Of a DNA stretch of 49,493 nucleotides, positions 23,605-32,925 are shown in pieces. The position numbers and the translations under genes are program-made. This DNA is from an uncultured Acetatifactor sp. (lineage in GTDB: Bacteria > Bacillota > Clostridia > Lachnospirales > Lachnospiraceae): the NCBI GenBank assembly GCA_910583845.1, contig CAJUAB010000032.1, positions 1 to 49,493 of the forward strand. The letters are read 5' to 3'. Under the pieces are notes generated by a model, which did not search any database, had not been told where the DNA came from, and was given only the letters and a program-made list of their open reading frames with translations. Positions within the stretch are counted from its first letter, which is position 1; each line of letters starts with the position of its first letter.

Positions 23605-25569
23605 TCACCGCCTGCCCCCGGCTGTCTGCCTTGCGCCGGCCACGGAATAGTAGCATTTGTCGCAGAGGGAGCTGCGCAGTCCGATGGGCAGCAGCTTGCC
23701 GCAGCAATTGCAGCGGCGCAGGTAAAAGGTCTTGCTCTTGCCCAGCTCGGTTAAAATGATATCCTCCGTCTTTAATCGTTCCTCAACCACCCGGTTTTCA
23801 TCCATGATTTTGCCGAAACGCACGGAAAACTGATTGTACAGATCCAGCAGCTTGTAGTACGTCTCCGCCCGTTCCAGCCGGGTGTCCCCGGGGACTTCGT
23901 CAAAGACCGGGAACTTGACGGACACATCCGCCGTGTAGGTTTTGCAGTAATACCGCCACATGGACATACACTTCTCGTTGCCCAGATCCACGTCGCAGGA
24001 AATCATATTGTAGAGCTCCCTTTTATCGTCAAAGCCCGCTATACTGTCCCGAATCCCGTACAGGCTCCGGTATTTTGCCAGCATTTCCTTGACGTCCATC
24101 TTGCGATAGACATCCAGATTGGGCTTGATATTGTACCAGGATGTCAGAATCTGGTCGATGGGCTGGTCAATATCCAGCAGTACCTGCGGAAATCCGATAA
24201 TCGCGTACTCGATGGTGTGTCTCATGGGGTATACCCGCTTTATATGCTCCAGCCCCGCCTCGGTGGTGGCCGTCACATACCCCACATCATACATGCCCCT
24301 GCGGCCTGCGCGGCCCGCGATCTGCCGGACCTCAAACTCGTTCAGGGGACGCTTTGACTTGCCGTCAAATTTCAAATGCTCCATAAACACGATGCGCCGT
24401 ATGGGCAGATTGACTCCCAGGCCAATAGCGTCCGTGGCCACCACCACATCGTTTTCTCCGTTCAGAAACATTTCAAACTGCTTTCTGCGGATCTGGGGCG
24501 GGAGATTGCCGTAGATGACGCTGGCCTTCACCCCCTGCAATTCCAGCCGGGCCGCCACATCCAGCACCATTTTCTTGGAAAACAGGATCAGAGCGTCTCC
24601 TCTGGTCAGGTCTTTGTCGATATCAAAGGGCCTGTCCTCAAAAACCAGCTCTGTATTCCGCTCATGGCGTACTATATCATATTTTACATGGCAGCGCTTC
24701 AGGATGCGGCGGATGATATTCTCCGCCTCCGGCGCCATGCAGATATGCACCTCTTTGGCTTTGATACCCATGACCAGCCGGGACCAGGCATGTCCCCGGA
24801 AGGGATCGCTGATCATCTGCGCCTCGTCTATGACTGCCACATCGTACTCCACGTCCAGATCCACCATCTCCGCCGTACAGGCCGTCACCCGGCTGTCCTG
24901 CGCAATATGCTGTTCCTCGCCGGTGACCATGGAACAGGGGACCTCCGCCGCCCGCAGCTTATCATAAATCTCCAGCGCCAACAGACGCAGGGGACCGGCA
25001 TAAACGCCGCATTTGGCCTTTTTCAGACGCTCCACAGACTCATAGGTCTTACCGCTGTTGGTGCCGCCGATATGCAGAATGAAGCGCCTCTCCATGGCCA
25101 GGGCCTGGGTATACTCCACCTCCGCGTCCGTCTGCACCATTCCCAGGATCGCCCTGCGCAGTTCCTTCTCGGAAGCCTTCAGATATTTGCCGTACAAATC
25201 GCTGATCCCGGAGGAAACCATGTTGATCTCCTCATGCTCCAACAGATACCGGGCAAATCTCTCGCTGTGCGCGCAGCCGTCAATATAGGTCAGATCCATG
25301 GAAATAATCTGCCTCCGGGTCCTCTCTATGTTCTGCTGCTGTGCCGCGTTATTCCGGCCCTGGTAGTAATTTATCAGCGCCGCGCACTGCCGCTTGGGGC
25401 TGGCCGTCAGCGCCTTTCCGTTGTCCAGCCTGGCATCAATGGTGGTTCTCATCTCCCGGGCCCTGTTGCCCGCGCTGCGGCTGTCCTTGATTTTGCTCTC
25501 ATGAAAACTCAGGAAATCGGCATCGTACCGTTTCCTGAGTTTATCCTTTACACTGGGTGATATACTCAT
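23605..25569 (-). CDS. SUV3-like DExH RNA helicase with zinc ribbon
   Basis: A 654-residue superfamily 2 helicase closest to SUV3, the mitochondrial degradosome helicase. Walker A is GGTNSGKTYE (168-177), motif II is DEAQ (248-251), and motif V/VI are ATDAIGLGVNLP and QIAGRAGRRG (416-425). The C terminus adds Cys620/623 and Cys636/639, a likely zinc knuckle (CNCCGKLL, LCDKCY). The N-terminal ~150 residues are helical and not recognised. An RNA-unwinding role in decay is inferred; no nuclease gene is adjacent. The start at MSISPSV is a judgement: the frame stays open to 25782, but that part carries a hairpin repeat and looks like leader. Confidence 0.82.
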   Translation of the reverse strand: MSISPSVKDKLRKRYDADFLSFHESKIKDSRSAGNRAREMRTTIDARLDNGKALTASPKRQCAALINYYQGRNNAAQQQNIERTRRQIISMDLTYIDGCAHSERFARYLLEHEEINMVSSGISDLYGKYLKASEKELRRAILGMVQTDAEVEYTQALAMERRFILHIGGTNSGKTYESVERLKKAKCGVYAGPLRLLALEIYDKLRAAEVPCSMVTGEEQHIAQDSRVTACTAEMVDLDVEYDVAVIDEAQMISDPFRGHAWSRLVMGIKAKEVHICMAPEAENIIRRILKRCHVKYDIVRHERNTELVFEDRPFDIDKDLTRGDALILFSKKMVLDVAARLELQGVKASVIYGNLPPQIRRKQFEMFLNGENDVVVATDAIGLGVNLPIRRIVFMEHLKFDGKSKRPLNEFEVRQIAGRAGRRGMYDVGYVTATTEAGLEHIKRVYPMRHTIEYAIIGFPQVLLDIDQPIDQILTSWYNIKPNLDVYRKMDVKEMLAKYRSLYGIRDSIAGFDDKRELYNMISCDVDLGNEKCMSMWRYYCKTYTADVSVKFPVFDEVPGDTRLERAETYYKLLDLYNQFSVRFGKIMDENRVVEERLKTEDIILTELGKSKTFYLRRCNCCGKLLPIGLRSSLCDKCYYSVAGARQTAGGRR

Positions 25570-25590
25570 AGCTTCCAGACTTTCCTTGCT

Positions 25591-25633
25591 CCCGCATACC
25601 GCAGGCCGACCTGCGGTCCCTCGCGGATCTGTA
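25591..25633 (-). repeat. Dispersed GC-rich hairpin, copy B
   Basis: Minus strand: ACCGCAGG-TCGG-CCTGCGGT followed by ATGCGGGAG. It is a near match to copy A before galE, and stands just before the preferred helicase start. Confidence 0.55.
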
Positions 25634-25762
25634 TTCGGATATGATGTATCCGAACTTTCCTCTCCCTGCATCTCATCGGCTGTTCCGACGGTAAACTCCG
25701 GTACGGTTATGGATGTTTTCCATCCGTCGGCCATGCCTGCGATATCCCTTGATACAACCTGG

Positions 25763-25798
25763 CAAACAGGAGTCCGGCCCATGCCGGACTCCTGTTTG
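25763..25798 (-). terminator. Perfect 16-bp hairpin after the chemoreceptor gene
   Basis: The arms 25763-25778 and 25783-25798 pair perfectly around a four-base loop, 14 bases past the MCP stop. The T residues lie mostly within the stem end, so it is a terminator-like hairpin without a long T tail. Confidence 0.65.
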
Positions 25799-25812
25799 TC
25801 CCTGCCACTGCA

Positions 25813-27552
25813 TTATAATCTGCTGAAACGCGCCGCCTCCTGGCTGAGATGCTGCGCCACCTGATTATTGCTCTCCATCTGCCCGGTGACATGATCCATC
25901 ACCTGAACCAGGGCGTTAGCGCTGTCAGCCGTATTGCTGATACCGTCCGCGCTCTCCTCCACCGCCACGGAGATGCCGTCCATGGCGTCCTTGATCCCGT
26001 TCATCAGACCGCTGATATTTGCCGCCATCTCATGGAACTGTTCCACCACCTGGTGAATATGCCTGGCATCATCATTATATTGCCGGCCGGCTTTTACATA
26101 GCCGTCGTAATCCGGCAGTACCTGCTCATTGACATAGGATACAATCCGGTTCGCGCTCTTGACCAGTTCATTCACGGCCGCCATCACCATGTTGTTGATA
26201 TTCTGGATGTTGCCGGCAGCCTCCCTGCTGGAATCCGCCAGGCCCCGGATCTCTGTAGCCACCACGGCAAAGCCCTTTCCTGCCTCACCGGCCCTGGCCG
26301 CCTCTATGGAAGCGTTCAGCGCCAGCAGGTTTGTCTGGCCGGAAATGCTCAGGATCTGTGCCGTCAAATCTTCCACCTGCTTCACACTCTCGCTGTCCTT
26401 GATTGCCTGCTCCAGATCGGAGATAATGCCTTTGACAAGATTCGTGGTGTTCTGCTTATTGTCAATCGCCGTGGACTCCAGCTTGCCTGCGCGCTGCTGC
26501 ATTGCATCCGCGTAGCCCAGCAGTTCTTCGGAGGCGTTGTTCAGTTCCTCGATGCTTTCCCCGACACTGCCGGTATTGTCATTGACCGTCACAGCCGTCG
26601 CGGACATCTCCTCCATAGACGCGGACAATTCCTCCATCACCGCGGAGATATCACAGGTGGTGCCGTTGGCCTGCTCCACGCTGTGCGCAACTTCCCCGGA
26701 AATCTGATCCAACCGCACGGAATTTTCCGTAATCTTTTTCATAATATCCTGGAGAGAGGCGATAAAGCCGTTGACTCCGTTCCCCAGCTGTCCGATCTCG
26801 TCCCTGCCCCGCACCGAAACCCGGGCCGTCAGATCTCCCCTGCCCGCGTCGATGTCCTTGATAATCTGCGCCAGTTCCTTCTTCATCTTGTCGATGGGAC
26901 GGTTCAGCTCCACAATGCAGATCAGCAGAGCCAGCACGAACAGAACCAGCGCAAGCCCCAGAAATACCGCCGACAGCCTGACGCTCTCGTTGTACACCGC
27001 CTCCAGCTGATGGAGCGAACTTTCCATGTCCTCCGTCTTGCTTGCGACAATCGAGTCAATGGCCTCAGTTATATTGGTGCTGATCGTGTTGATCTTACCC
27101 TGGAGCTGCTTCATGGCCACCTTCTGGTTGCCGCCCTCGCTGTAGCCGATGGCCTGCCTGCAGCTGGGGAGAAACAGCTGGTATGTATCATAGAATGATT
27201 TGAACGCCTCAGCCTCCGCGCTGCCCTCTTCCAGCGCCGCCTGTATGGTGGCCGACAATTTCTTGATCGTCTCCACATGTTCCTTATACTCCGCGTCGTA
27301 GGCCTCCATTTCCGCCTCGTCCGTAGCCAGCACATGCGCGTAGACAGATCCCTTCAAGCTCTCAAACTCTTTGGCCAGAATATTCAGATTGATCACGCTT
27401 GCCATATAGTCACCGGAAATCTCATTGCTGGCCCGGTACATCTGTCCCGCGATATATCGGCTGGATAACGCCGCAAAAATCATGACAATTGACAAAATCG
27501 TTATTGGCAGCAAAACCTTCACTTTTAAATTCACATTCTTAAATATACGCAT
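25813..27552 (-). CDS. Methyl-accepting chemotaxis protein
   Basis: A 579-residue chemoreceptor: transmembrane helix 1 (about 14-32), a helical extracellular sensor resembling the 4HB_MCP fold, transmembrane helix 2 (about 190-212), a HAMP domain, then a long signalling coiled coil. The CheA/CheW-binding tip is intact (QTNLLALNASIEAARAGEAG, then KGFAVVATEIRGLAD). The start at 27552 is preferred because GGGGAG precedes it. It lies 51 bp downstream of the hybrid kinase on the same strand. No che or flagellar gene is in the window, so it may regulate something other than motility. The ligand is unknown. Confidence 0.92.
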   Translation of the reverse strand: MRIFKNVNLKVKVLLPITILSIVMIFAALSSRYIAGQMYRASNEISGDYMASVINLNILAKEFESLKGSVYAHVLATDEAEMEAYDAEYKEHVETIKKLSATIQAALEEGSAEAEAFKSFYDTYQLFLPSCRQAIGYSEGGNQKVAMKQLQGKINTISTNITEAIDSIVASKTEDMESSLHQLEAVYNESVRLSAVFLGLALVLFVLALLICIVELNRPIDKMKKELAQIIKDIDAGRGDLTARVSVRGRDEIGQLGNGVNGFIASLQDIMKKITENSVRLDQISGEVAHSVEQANGTTCDISAVMEELSASMEEMSATAVTVNDNTGSVGESIEELNNASEELLGYADAMQQRAGKLESTAIDNKQNTTNLVKGIISDLEQAIKDSESVKQVEDLTAQILSISGQTNLLALNASIEAARAGEAGKGFAVVATEIRGLADSSREAAGNIQNINNMVMAAVNELVKSANRIVSYVNEQVLPDYDGYVKAGRQYNDDARHIHQVVEQFHEMAANISGLMNGIKDAMDGISVAVEESADGISNTADSANALVQVMDHVTGQMESNNQVAQHLSQEAARFSRL

Positions 27553-27603
27553 CTTTTTTCTCCCCTGTCTGTTTTTGCGGCTTGACATCTGTTTCTTCGG
27601 GTA

Positions 27604-30519
27604 CTACCGTAGCCAGCGGCCCAGCACCTCCATCAGACGCTCCAGGTCAATGGGTTTGGCCATATGTTCGTTCATGCCGGAGGATTTGGCCGCCTGAATA
27701 TCCTCCGCGAAGGCGTTGGCCGTCATGGCCACAATGGGAATGCACCGGGCGTCCCTGCGGTTCAGGGTCCTGATGGCGCAGGTGGCCTCGTAACCGTTCA
27801 TCACCGGCATCTGTATATCCATAAGGACCAGATTATAGTACCCCGGCTCCGACGCGGCAACCATATCCACGCCGATGCTTCCGTCCTCCGCGGACTCCAC
27901 TTCCAGTCCCACCATCTGAAGAATCTCCGTGGCAATCTCCCGGTTTAACTCGTTGTCTTCCACCAGCAGCACTCTCTTGCCGGTAAAATCATGATTCAGG
28001 ACATCCTTTTCCGTCCCGGAGGGTTCCGGCTCCGGCGGTCCCTGCTCTGACACCAGGCTTCGCAGAACGCTCACCAGTCTGCTTTTGAACAGCGGCTTGG
28101 TGATAAAGGCATCCACCCCCGCCGCCCGGGCCTCCATCTCGCATTCCGACCAGTCATAGCCCGAGAGAATGATGATCGGCACGTCCGGCCCCACCCGGCT
28201 GCGGATTGCCCTGGCCGTCTCTATCCCGTCCATTCCCGGCATCTTCCAGTCCAGTATCACCGCAAAATAGCCTTCCCCCCGGCTGCGGGCAGTGTCCATG
28301 CGTTCCACGGCCTCCGCTCCTGAGAGCACCCCCTCGCTGTGCAGTCCCAGTTCGTTCAGCATGAGGCAGGTGCTCTCGCAGGCAACCTCGTCGTCATCCG
28401 CCACCAGCACCGGAAACCTGATCAGCTCCGCCAGGGAGACCTCGTCCTCCTCCTGGTATTTCAACAGGATCTGCACCGTAAAACGGGACCCCTCATCCAA
28501 TCGGCTTTCCACCTGAATATCCCCGCCCATCATCCGTATGATATTCCGGGCGATGGGCATTCCCAGACCGCTTCCCTGCACCTTGTTGGTACGCACATCC
28601 TCCGCTCTCTCAAACGGTTCGAACAGAACATTCAGAAACTCCTGAGACATGCCGATGCCGTTATCCTCAAAGACAAACACATAACAGCCCGTCTTGAACT
28701 GTCCGGATGGTTTTTCATAGAGCTCGATCTGTATCCGTCCTCCCTCCGGCGTATATATGATGGAATTACTTACGATGTTCATAAATGCCTGTTGAATCCG
28801 CATGCTGTCCCCGATGACATTCTCATGCTTGAGATCATGGATGTGGATTTCGAGCTCATGATGCTTTTCTTCCACCATGGGCCTGATCATGTCGAGCAGA
28901 TTATCCACCAGATTGGACAGATTAAACTCCTCCTCGTTCAGCGACAGCGTCCCCGCCTCAATCTTGCTCATATCCAGCACTTCGTTGATCAGAGCCAGCA
29001 AATGCCTGCTGGCGGAGGTAATCTTGCCCAGGCACTCGGCCAGCTTCTCCGGCTCCCGGAGATGCGTACCCGCGATAGCCGTCATGCCGATGATGGCATT
29101 CATGGGTGTGCGGATATCATGGGACATCCGGGAGAGAAAATCCGTCTTGGCGCTGCTGGCCCGGTTCGCCGCCTCGTAGGCGTCCTGGAGAGCCTTGCGG
29201 GTTTCCCTCTCTTTCTTCCTCTGCTCCGTGATATCTTTCAGATTGTTCATCGCCACAATGTCGCCGCTGCCGTTGTCACGGATCAGCAGAATCGTATGGC
29301 GCAGAACCACGGGGGTGTCCTCATCAATGCGTGTCTCATATTCCAGCACCAGTTCGGTCTCTCCCCGTTCATATGCCTCTTTCAGATACTGCATGTTGAT
29401 GCAGCGGTCATAATTCTCCCGGTCCTCCCGGGATACCTTCCGCTCCCCCCACCTGCCAAAAAAGGCATCCGCGTCACAGGGAGCCTGCATCCCCACCAGG
29501 GGCAGAATAGCCGTGTTCCTCCCCCCTTTAAACCTATAAAAATCCTCTTCAATCAGATTCGCGCTGACATTTACATTGAATACAAAGAGCGCTTCGGAGA
29601 TGATGGCCTGCCGGTACTGCTCCTCCTCGCTCAGAGATTTGCGCAGGCTTGCGTTGTCAGTGAGCAGCGTGTCGGACAGATTCTTTTCCCGGGCGCTTTC
29701 CTCCGCCATGTTCTTCACATACCACATAACCACGGGATTCTCCTGGGTGTATCCTCCCATGGGAATCACTTCCGACCGGACCCATATGCTTTTTCCCTGC
29801 AGCATTCTGCGGTATGTTATGGACAGAGGCTTTCCCGACGCGCGGAGCACGGCGCGCAGATTCCCCGGGGATAACACATTCCGGACTTTCTCCTGAAATT
29901 CCTCCTCCACATGCCTTTGCACAAAATATTCCAGGACCCTGCGGTAGTCTCCCTGAAACTTTTCTTCCTCCCGCTGTTCCTCCTCCTCCAGCTTCAGCGT
30001 CTCGATCCGGTTGCGTCCCAGATCTACCGAACTGATCCGGTAGTACGTATCCTTCATAAGGCTGAAGGCCTCCTGGTTCAGACGCTGCCTGCGGTACTCC
30101 TCATCTATCAGCCGCAGGGAGCACACCCAGATCCTGCGCCCGTCACCGGTGAGCGACATGGTCCGCGCCTCGTTGACCCACAGCGGCGTACCGTCATGAC
30201 TCAGCATGCGGTACTCTCTGACATCTTTCTCCCCCGGTCCGGAAGGAGCCTCAAATACAGGTTGATCCTCCTCATAGATGGCCTTGAGAAAGCTGCCCCC
30301 CGTGCGCTCCATAAACTCCCCGAAAGAAAGCCCCAGGTTGTTCAGAGCGAAATGACTGATAAAATAGACCGGATATCCTTCTTCGTAGAAGCCGCCCACC
30401 ACGCCCACCGCCAGATTGCTGCGCAGCATTTCCACGATTTTTTCCTGATTTTCCCCCAGCTCCCGGCTGTTATCCCTGGTAAAATAGATCTCTTCCTGAT
30501 AATAGAAGTGTTCTTCCAT
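27604..30519 (-). CDS. Cytosolic PAS hybrid histidine kinase with two receiver domains
   Basis: A 971-residue soluble sensor kinase with no transmembrane segment. The order is: a PAS-like domain (about 25-145), further PAS-like modules (about 215-270 and 300-430), HisKA with phospho-acceptor His467 (FLSRMSHDIRTPMNAIIG), an HATPase domain (EDNGIGM and GSGLGMPIA), receiver 1 (Asp757 in ILDWKMPGMDG) and receiver 2 (Asp901 in LMDIQMPVMNG). A multi-step phosphorelay is implied, but no HPt domain or output gene is adjacent. The following MCP gene suggests a shared signalling unit. The Shine-Dalgarno is weak (GGGGGA). Confidence 0.92.
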   Translation of the reverse strand: MEEHFYYQEEIYFTRDNSRELGENQEKIVEMLRSNLAVGVVGGFYEEGYPVYFISHFALNNLGLSFGEFMERTGGSFLKAIYEEDQPVFEAPSGPGEKDVREYRMLSHDGTPLWVNEARTMSLTGDGRRIWVCSLRLIDEEYRRQRLNQEAFSLMKDTYYRISSVDLGRNRIETLKLEEEEQREEEKFQGDYRRVLEYFVQRHVEEEFQEKVRNVLSPGNLRAVLRASGKPLSITYRRMLQGKSIWVRSEVIPMGGYTQENPVVMWYVKNMAEESAREKNLSDTLLTDNASLRKSLSEEEQYRQAIISEALFVFNVNVSANLIEEDFYRFKGGRNTAILPLVGMQAPCDADAFFGRWGERKVSREDRENYDRCINMQYLKEAYERGETELVLEYETRIDEDTPVVLRHTILLIRDNGSGDIVAMNNLKDITEQRKKERETRKALQDAYEAANRASSAKTDFLSRMSHDIRTPMNAIIGMTAIAGTHLREPEKLAECLGKITSASRHLLALINEVLDMSKIEAGTLSLNEEEFNLSNLVDNLLDMIRPMVEEKHHELEIHIHDLKHENVIGDSMRIQQAFMNIVSNSIIYTPEGGRIQIELYEKPSGQFKTGCYVFVFEDNGIGMSQEFLNVLFEPFERAEDVRTNKVQGSGLGMPIARNIIRMMGGDIQVESRLDEGSRFTVQILLKYQEEDEVSLAELIRFPVLVADDDEVACESTCLMLNELGLHSEGVLSGAEAVERMDTARSRGEGYFAVILDWKMPGMDGIETARAIRSRVGPDVPIIILSGYDWSECEMEARAAGVDAFITKPLFKSRLVSVLRSLVSEQGPPEPEPSGTEKDVLNHDFTGKRVLLVEDNELNREIATEILQMVGLEVESAEDGSIGVDMVAASEPGYYNLVLMDIQMPVMNGYEATCAIRTLNRRDARCIPIVAMTANAFAEDIQAAKSSGMNEHMAKPIDLERLMEVLGRWLR

Positions 30520-30630
30520 TATGCAATCCCCCGCATTACTTCTGATACCACTTTCTCACTGCGTCCGCCGCCTGCATCACGCCCGTCAGGATCGGGAGGT
30601 ACCCGTTTTTCTCAGAAAACCCGGACCGGT

Positions 30631-31134
30631 TTACAGAGAAAAAGCCTCCCTGATACTGTCATAGTGCAGGAAAATTCCCTGCGCCGCCAATTCCCTGATC
30701 TCCCCTGCCGTGGCCAGCCGGTATCCGTCCGTCTCCGCCTCCTGCATCCGCAGTTCTTCCTCGGCAAAATCACCGATGAAGCGATACACATCCACAAAAT
30801 AATTGTCGCCCTCGCCGGGATTTTCCCGATGATAGGTAAAGAGATATCCGCCGTCCCAGTCCGTCACATCCAGCCCGGTTTCCTCTCTGACCTCCCGGCG
30901 CACCGCGTCCAGGGATTCCTCCCCCGCCATGGCGGCACCGCCGGAAACTTCCCACCAGCCCGGGGCCCAGGCTTTGGCCGCGGCCCGCTTTGTGATCAGG
31001 AACCGCCCGTCCCTCCGGGCCACCACCCCCAGCACTGTCAGATGATATTCCCCCTCCGCCAGATGAAATTCGTTGCGTTTCATGGTGCGTCCGGTGCGCT
31101 CTTTGTTGGCGTCATATATGTCCCAAAGTTCCAT
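30631..31134 (-). CDS. Nudix hydrolase (IPP isomerase-like)
   Basis: A 167-residue Nudix protein. A complete Nudix box occupies residues 66-88 (GX5EX7REUXEEXGU form, ending REVREETGL). The opening MELWDIYDANKERTGR is typical of the branch related to isopentenyl-diphosphate isomerases, most of which are simple pyrophosphohydrolases. The substrate is unknown. GAGGG is placed four bases before the ATG. A 111-bp gap before the hybrid kinase contains an open frame ending VMQAADAVRKWYQK, which might be a leader peptide or a remnant. Confidence 0.88.
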   Translation of the reverse strand: MELWDIYDANKERTGRTMKRNEFHLAEGEYHLTVLGVVARRDGRFLITKRAAAKAWAPGWWEVSGGAAMAGEESLDAVRREVREETGLDVTDWDGGYLFTYHRENPGEGDNYFVDVYRFIGDFAEEELRMQEAETDGYRLATAGEIRELAAQGIFLHYDSIREAFSL

Positions 31135-31218
31135 ATGTCCCTCTTTTCGTCAAACCGGCGGTCTTACTGTCCCGCCCTGTAAAACCCCATAAGAACAGTA
31201 TAGCAGAAAAAGTATGAG

Positions 31219-31241
31219 ACTGGCAAGTTTTTCTTGCCAGT
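31219..31241 (-). terminator. Terminator-like hairpin after the acylphosphatase
   Basis: The arms ACTGGCAAG (31219-31227) and CTTGCCAGT (31233-31241) surround a five-base loop. On the minus strand a T-run follows several bases later. Confidence 0.55.
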
Positions 31242-31280
31242 CCCCGAAGATTTTGCTATGACGTTTATAGCCAGATGCCA

Positions 31281-31547
31281 TTATCGCACATGAAAAGAAG
31301 TTTCCTGCTCCTCAAGCGGCATCTCCCGGCATTCCACCGTATCAATTCGGATATAATCGCTTTGGTTGATCATCACCAGCATACGGTTGATGGCCTCCTC
31401 CGTGCCCTGAACCTCCATCTCCACGGAGCCATCCCACTCATTTTCCGCCCATCCTGTGATACACATGCCGAGAGCCGCATGTTTTGCCCGATAGCGGAAG
31501 CCCACGCCCTGCACTCTCCCGGTAAAGCGGTAATGTTTTCTGACCAT
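31281..31547 (-). CDS. acyP: Acylphosphatase
   Basis: An 88-residue acylphosphatase that hydrolyses acyl phosphates such as acetyl or carbamoyl phosphate. The phosphate loop GRVQGVGFRYRA carries catalytic Arg18; Asn36 in GWAENEWDGSVE is the second catalytic residue. Size is standard for the family. Of two in-frame ATGs, 31547 is favoured because the GGGGG site lies seven bases upstream; it would abut the one at 31553. A recurring GC-rich hairpin lies between it and the xylanase gene. Confidence 0.9.
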   Translation of the reverse strand: MVRKHYRFTGRVQGVGFRYRAKHAALGMCITGWAENEWDGSVEMEVQGTEEAINRMLVMINQSDYIRIDTVECREMPLEEQETSFHVR

Positions 31548-31573
31548 TCTCATACCCCCGATTGTACGTTCCG

Positions 31574-31612
31574 TCTGTCTCCCGCGTAGCCCGGGCAGCC
31601 TGCGGGGCGGCT
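31574..31612 (-). repeat. Dispersed GC-rich hairpin, copy D (divergent)
   Basis: Minus strand: CCGCAGGCTGCCCGGGCTAC followed by GCGGGAGACAGACGG. Same layout as copies A-C but lower similarity. Confidence 0.35.
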
Positions 31613-31624
31613 TATCCGCGTCTT

Positions 31625-32830
31625 TCAGGCCCTTAGCGCGAGAACCGTCTCCGTATCGTCCGTAAAACGCGCATCGGCCTGTCTGTCTCCGGCGCTTATA
31701 TGGTAATCGCCCTTATAGGCTTCTATTTCGGCCCATCCGTTTTCATCGGTCCTTACAGCCGTATCTGTCCACCATTCCCGCTTTACAAGCTCTTTCAGCA
31801 TTTCATAGGAGGGCTTGCGCGAGTGATCCTCTCTGATAAACCCGCTCGGTGCCTTAAGCCATGCCCCGTCCCTGTAGTCCCATGTGGTGATCGCTTCCAC
31901 AAGCGGGTGGGAAAACAAGATCCGATACATCTCTTCGATCTGACGCGCCTGCCTCTCTTCCCCTTCGGGGGTTGTAGGCCAGCTGTCCACCTGCCAGTCG
32001 TTCAGATCTACAATATGCGGCGGCATAATCTCGCCTGAGACAAGGGTATTCTCGGTAAAGTGTATCGGAAGCCCGAAATGCGAAAACCGCTCCAGCACCT
32101 CCTCAATCTTCTCTCTTCCCCAGTATCCCTGGTGCTGGTGTGACTGGATGCCTATGGCGCTGATGGGAACCCCCGCGTTCAGACAGCCGTCTATGAGGAT
32201 CTCGTAGCTTATGGACGTATTGAAATCATTGAGCAGGAGCACCGCGTCGGGATTATTCTCATGCGCCCTTTCAAAGACTTCCTTTATAAGGCCCACTCGC
32301 CCCTTTTCTTTACATATCCTGGTCACGGCATTGTCATACTTGTCAAAAATCGGCATGATAACGACTTCATTGATAACGTCCCACATGTCGATAACGCCCT
32401 TGAAGCCTGTAACCTCTCTGTCAATCCTCTCCAACTGCTTCCTCAGAATCGTCTGATGATCATATTTCAAGAGCCAGTCGGCGCATACGGTATGCCAGCA
32501 CAGAGGATGTCCCTTCACCCTGACTCCCTGATCCTTAAGGTACCGCGCGGTCTTCATCAGCGTGTCCTTATTGGTTTTCCCCTCTTCCGGCTCATATCTC
32601 CCCCAATAAAAGGGGAGGGTGGCATAATTGAATACCGCAAGCCAGTCGTCTGTCAGCTGCTTATATTCCTCCCCGCCCTTTAACACATACGGGATAAAAT
32701 CGGAACCGCCGCATCCAAACAGAAACGCGTGATTTACCTGCCTGATCCCTATTTCACAATCCGACAGCGGTTTTCCCTGCCCGTCCGTGAACCGTATTTG
32801 CTTTTTAACCTTCCTGTGAGCTGTTTCCAT
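31625..32830 (-). CDS. GH10 endo-beta-1,4-xylanase-like enzyme, cytosolic
   Basis: A 401-residue glycoside hydrolase of family 10. The acid/base is Glu155 in WDVINEV and the nucleophile is Glu260 in HFTENTLVSG. Other family landmarks are KGHPLCWHT (about 107-114) and GIQSHQHQGY (about 227-236). A C-terminal beta module of ~50 residues follows (about 350-401). There is no signal peptide, so it probably acts on imported xylo-oligosaccharides or other short beta-glycans. The start at 32830 has GGGAGG five bases upstream. No transporter or other xylan gene is next to it. Confidence 0.88.
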   Translation of the reverse strand: METAHRKVKKQIRFTDGQGKPLSDCEIGIRQVNHAFLFGCGGSDFIPYVLKGGEEYKQLTDDWLAVFNYATLPFYWGRYEPEEGKTNKDTLMKTARYLKDQGVRVKGHPLCWHTVCADWLLKYDHQTILRKQLERIDREVTGFKGVIDMWDVINEVVIMPIFDKYDNAVTRICKEKGRVGLIKEVFERAHENNPDAVLLLNDFNTSISYEILIDGCLNAGVPISAIGIQSHQHQGYWGREKIEEVLERFSHFGLPIHFTENTLVSGEIMPPHIVDLNDWQVDSWPTTPEGEERQARQIEEMYRILFSHPLVEAITTWDYRDGAWLKAPSGFIREDHSRKPSYEMLKELVKREWWTDTAVRTDENGWAEIEAYKGDYHISAGDRQADARFTDDTETVLALRA

Positions 32831-32925
32831 ACAAACCTCCCTGCATGCCATAAGGCGATTCCTCTTCTTTTGTTATACACTATATTCAAAAGAAAAGCCA
32901 GTCTTTTTGCATAAAAAGGGGAACT

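Noticed and set aside
25570..25782. N-terminal extension of the SUV3-like helicase
   Set aside because: The frame is open, but it contains a dispersed hairpin repeat and other dyads, and the text is low in conserved-looking residues.
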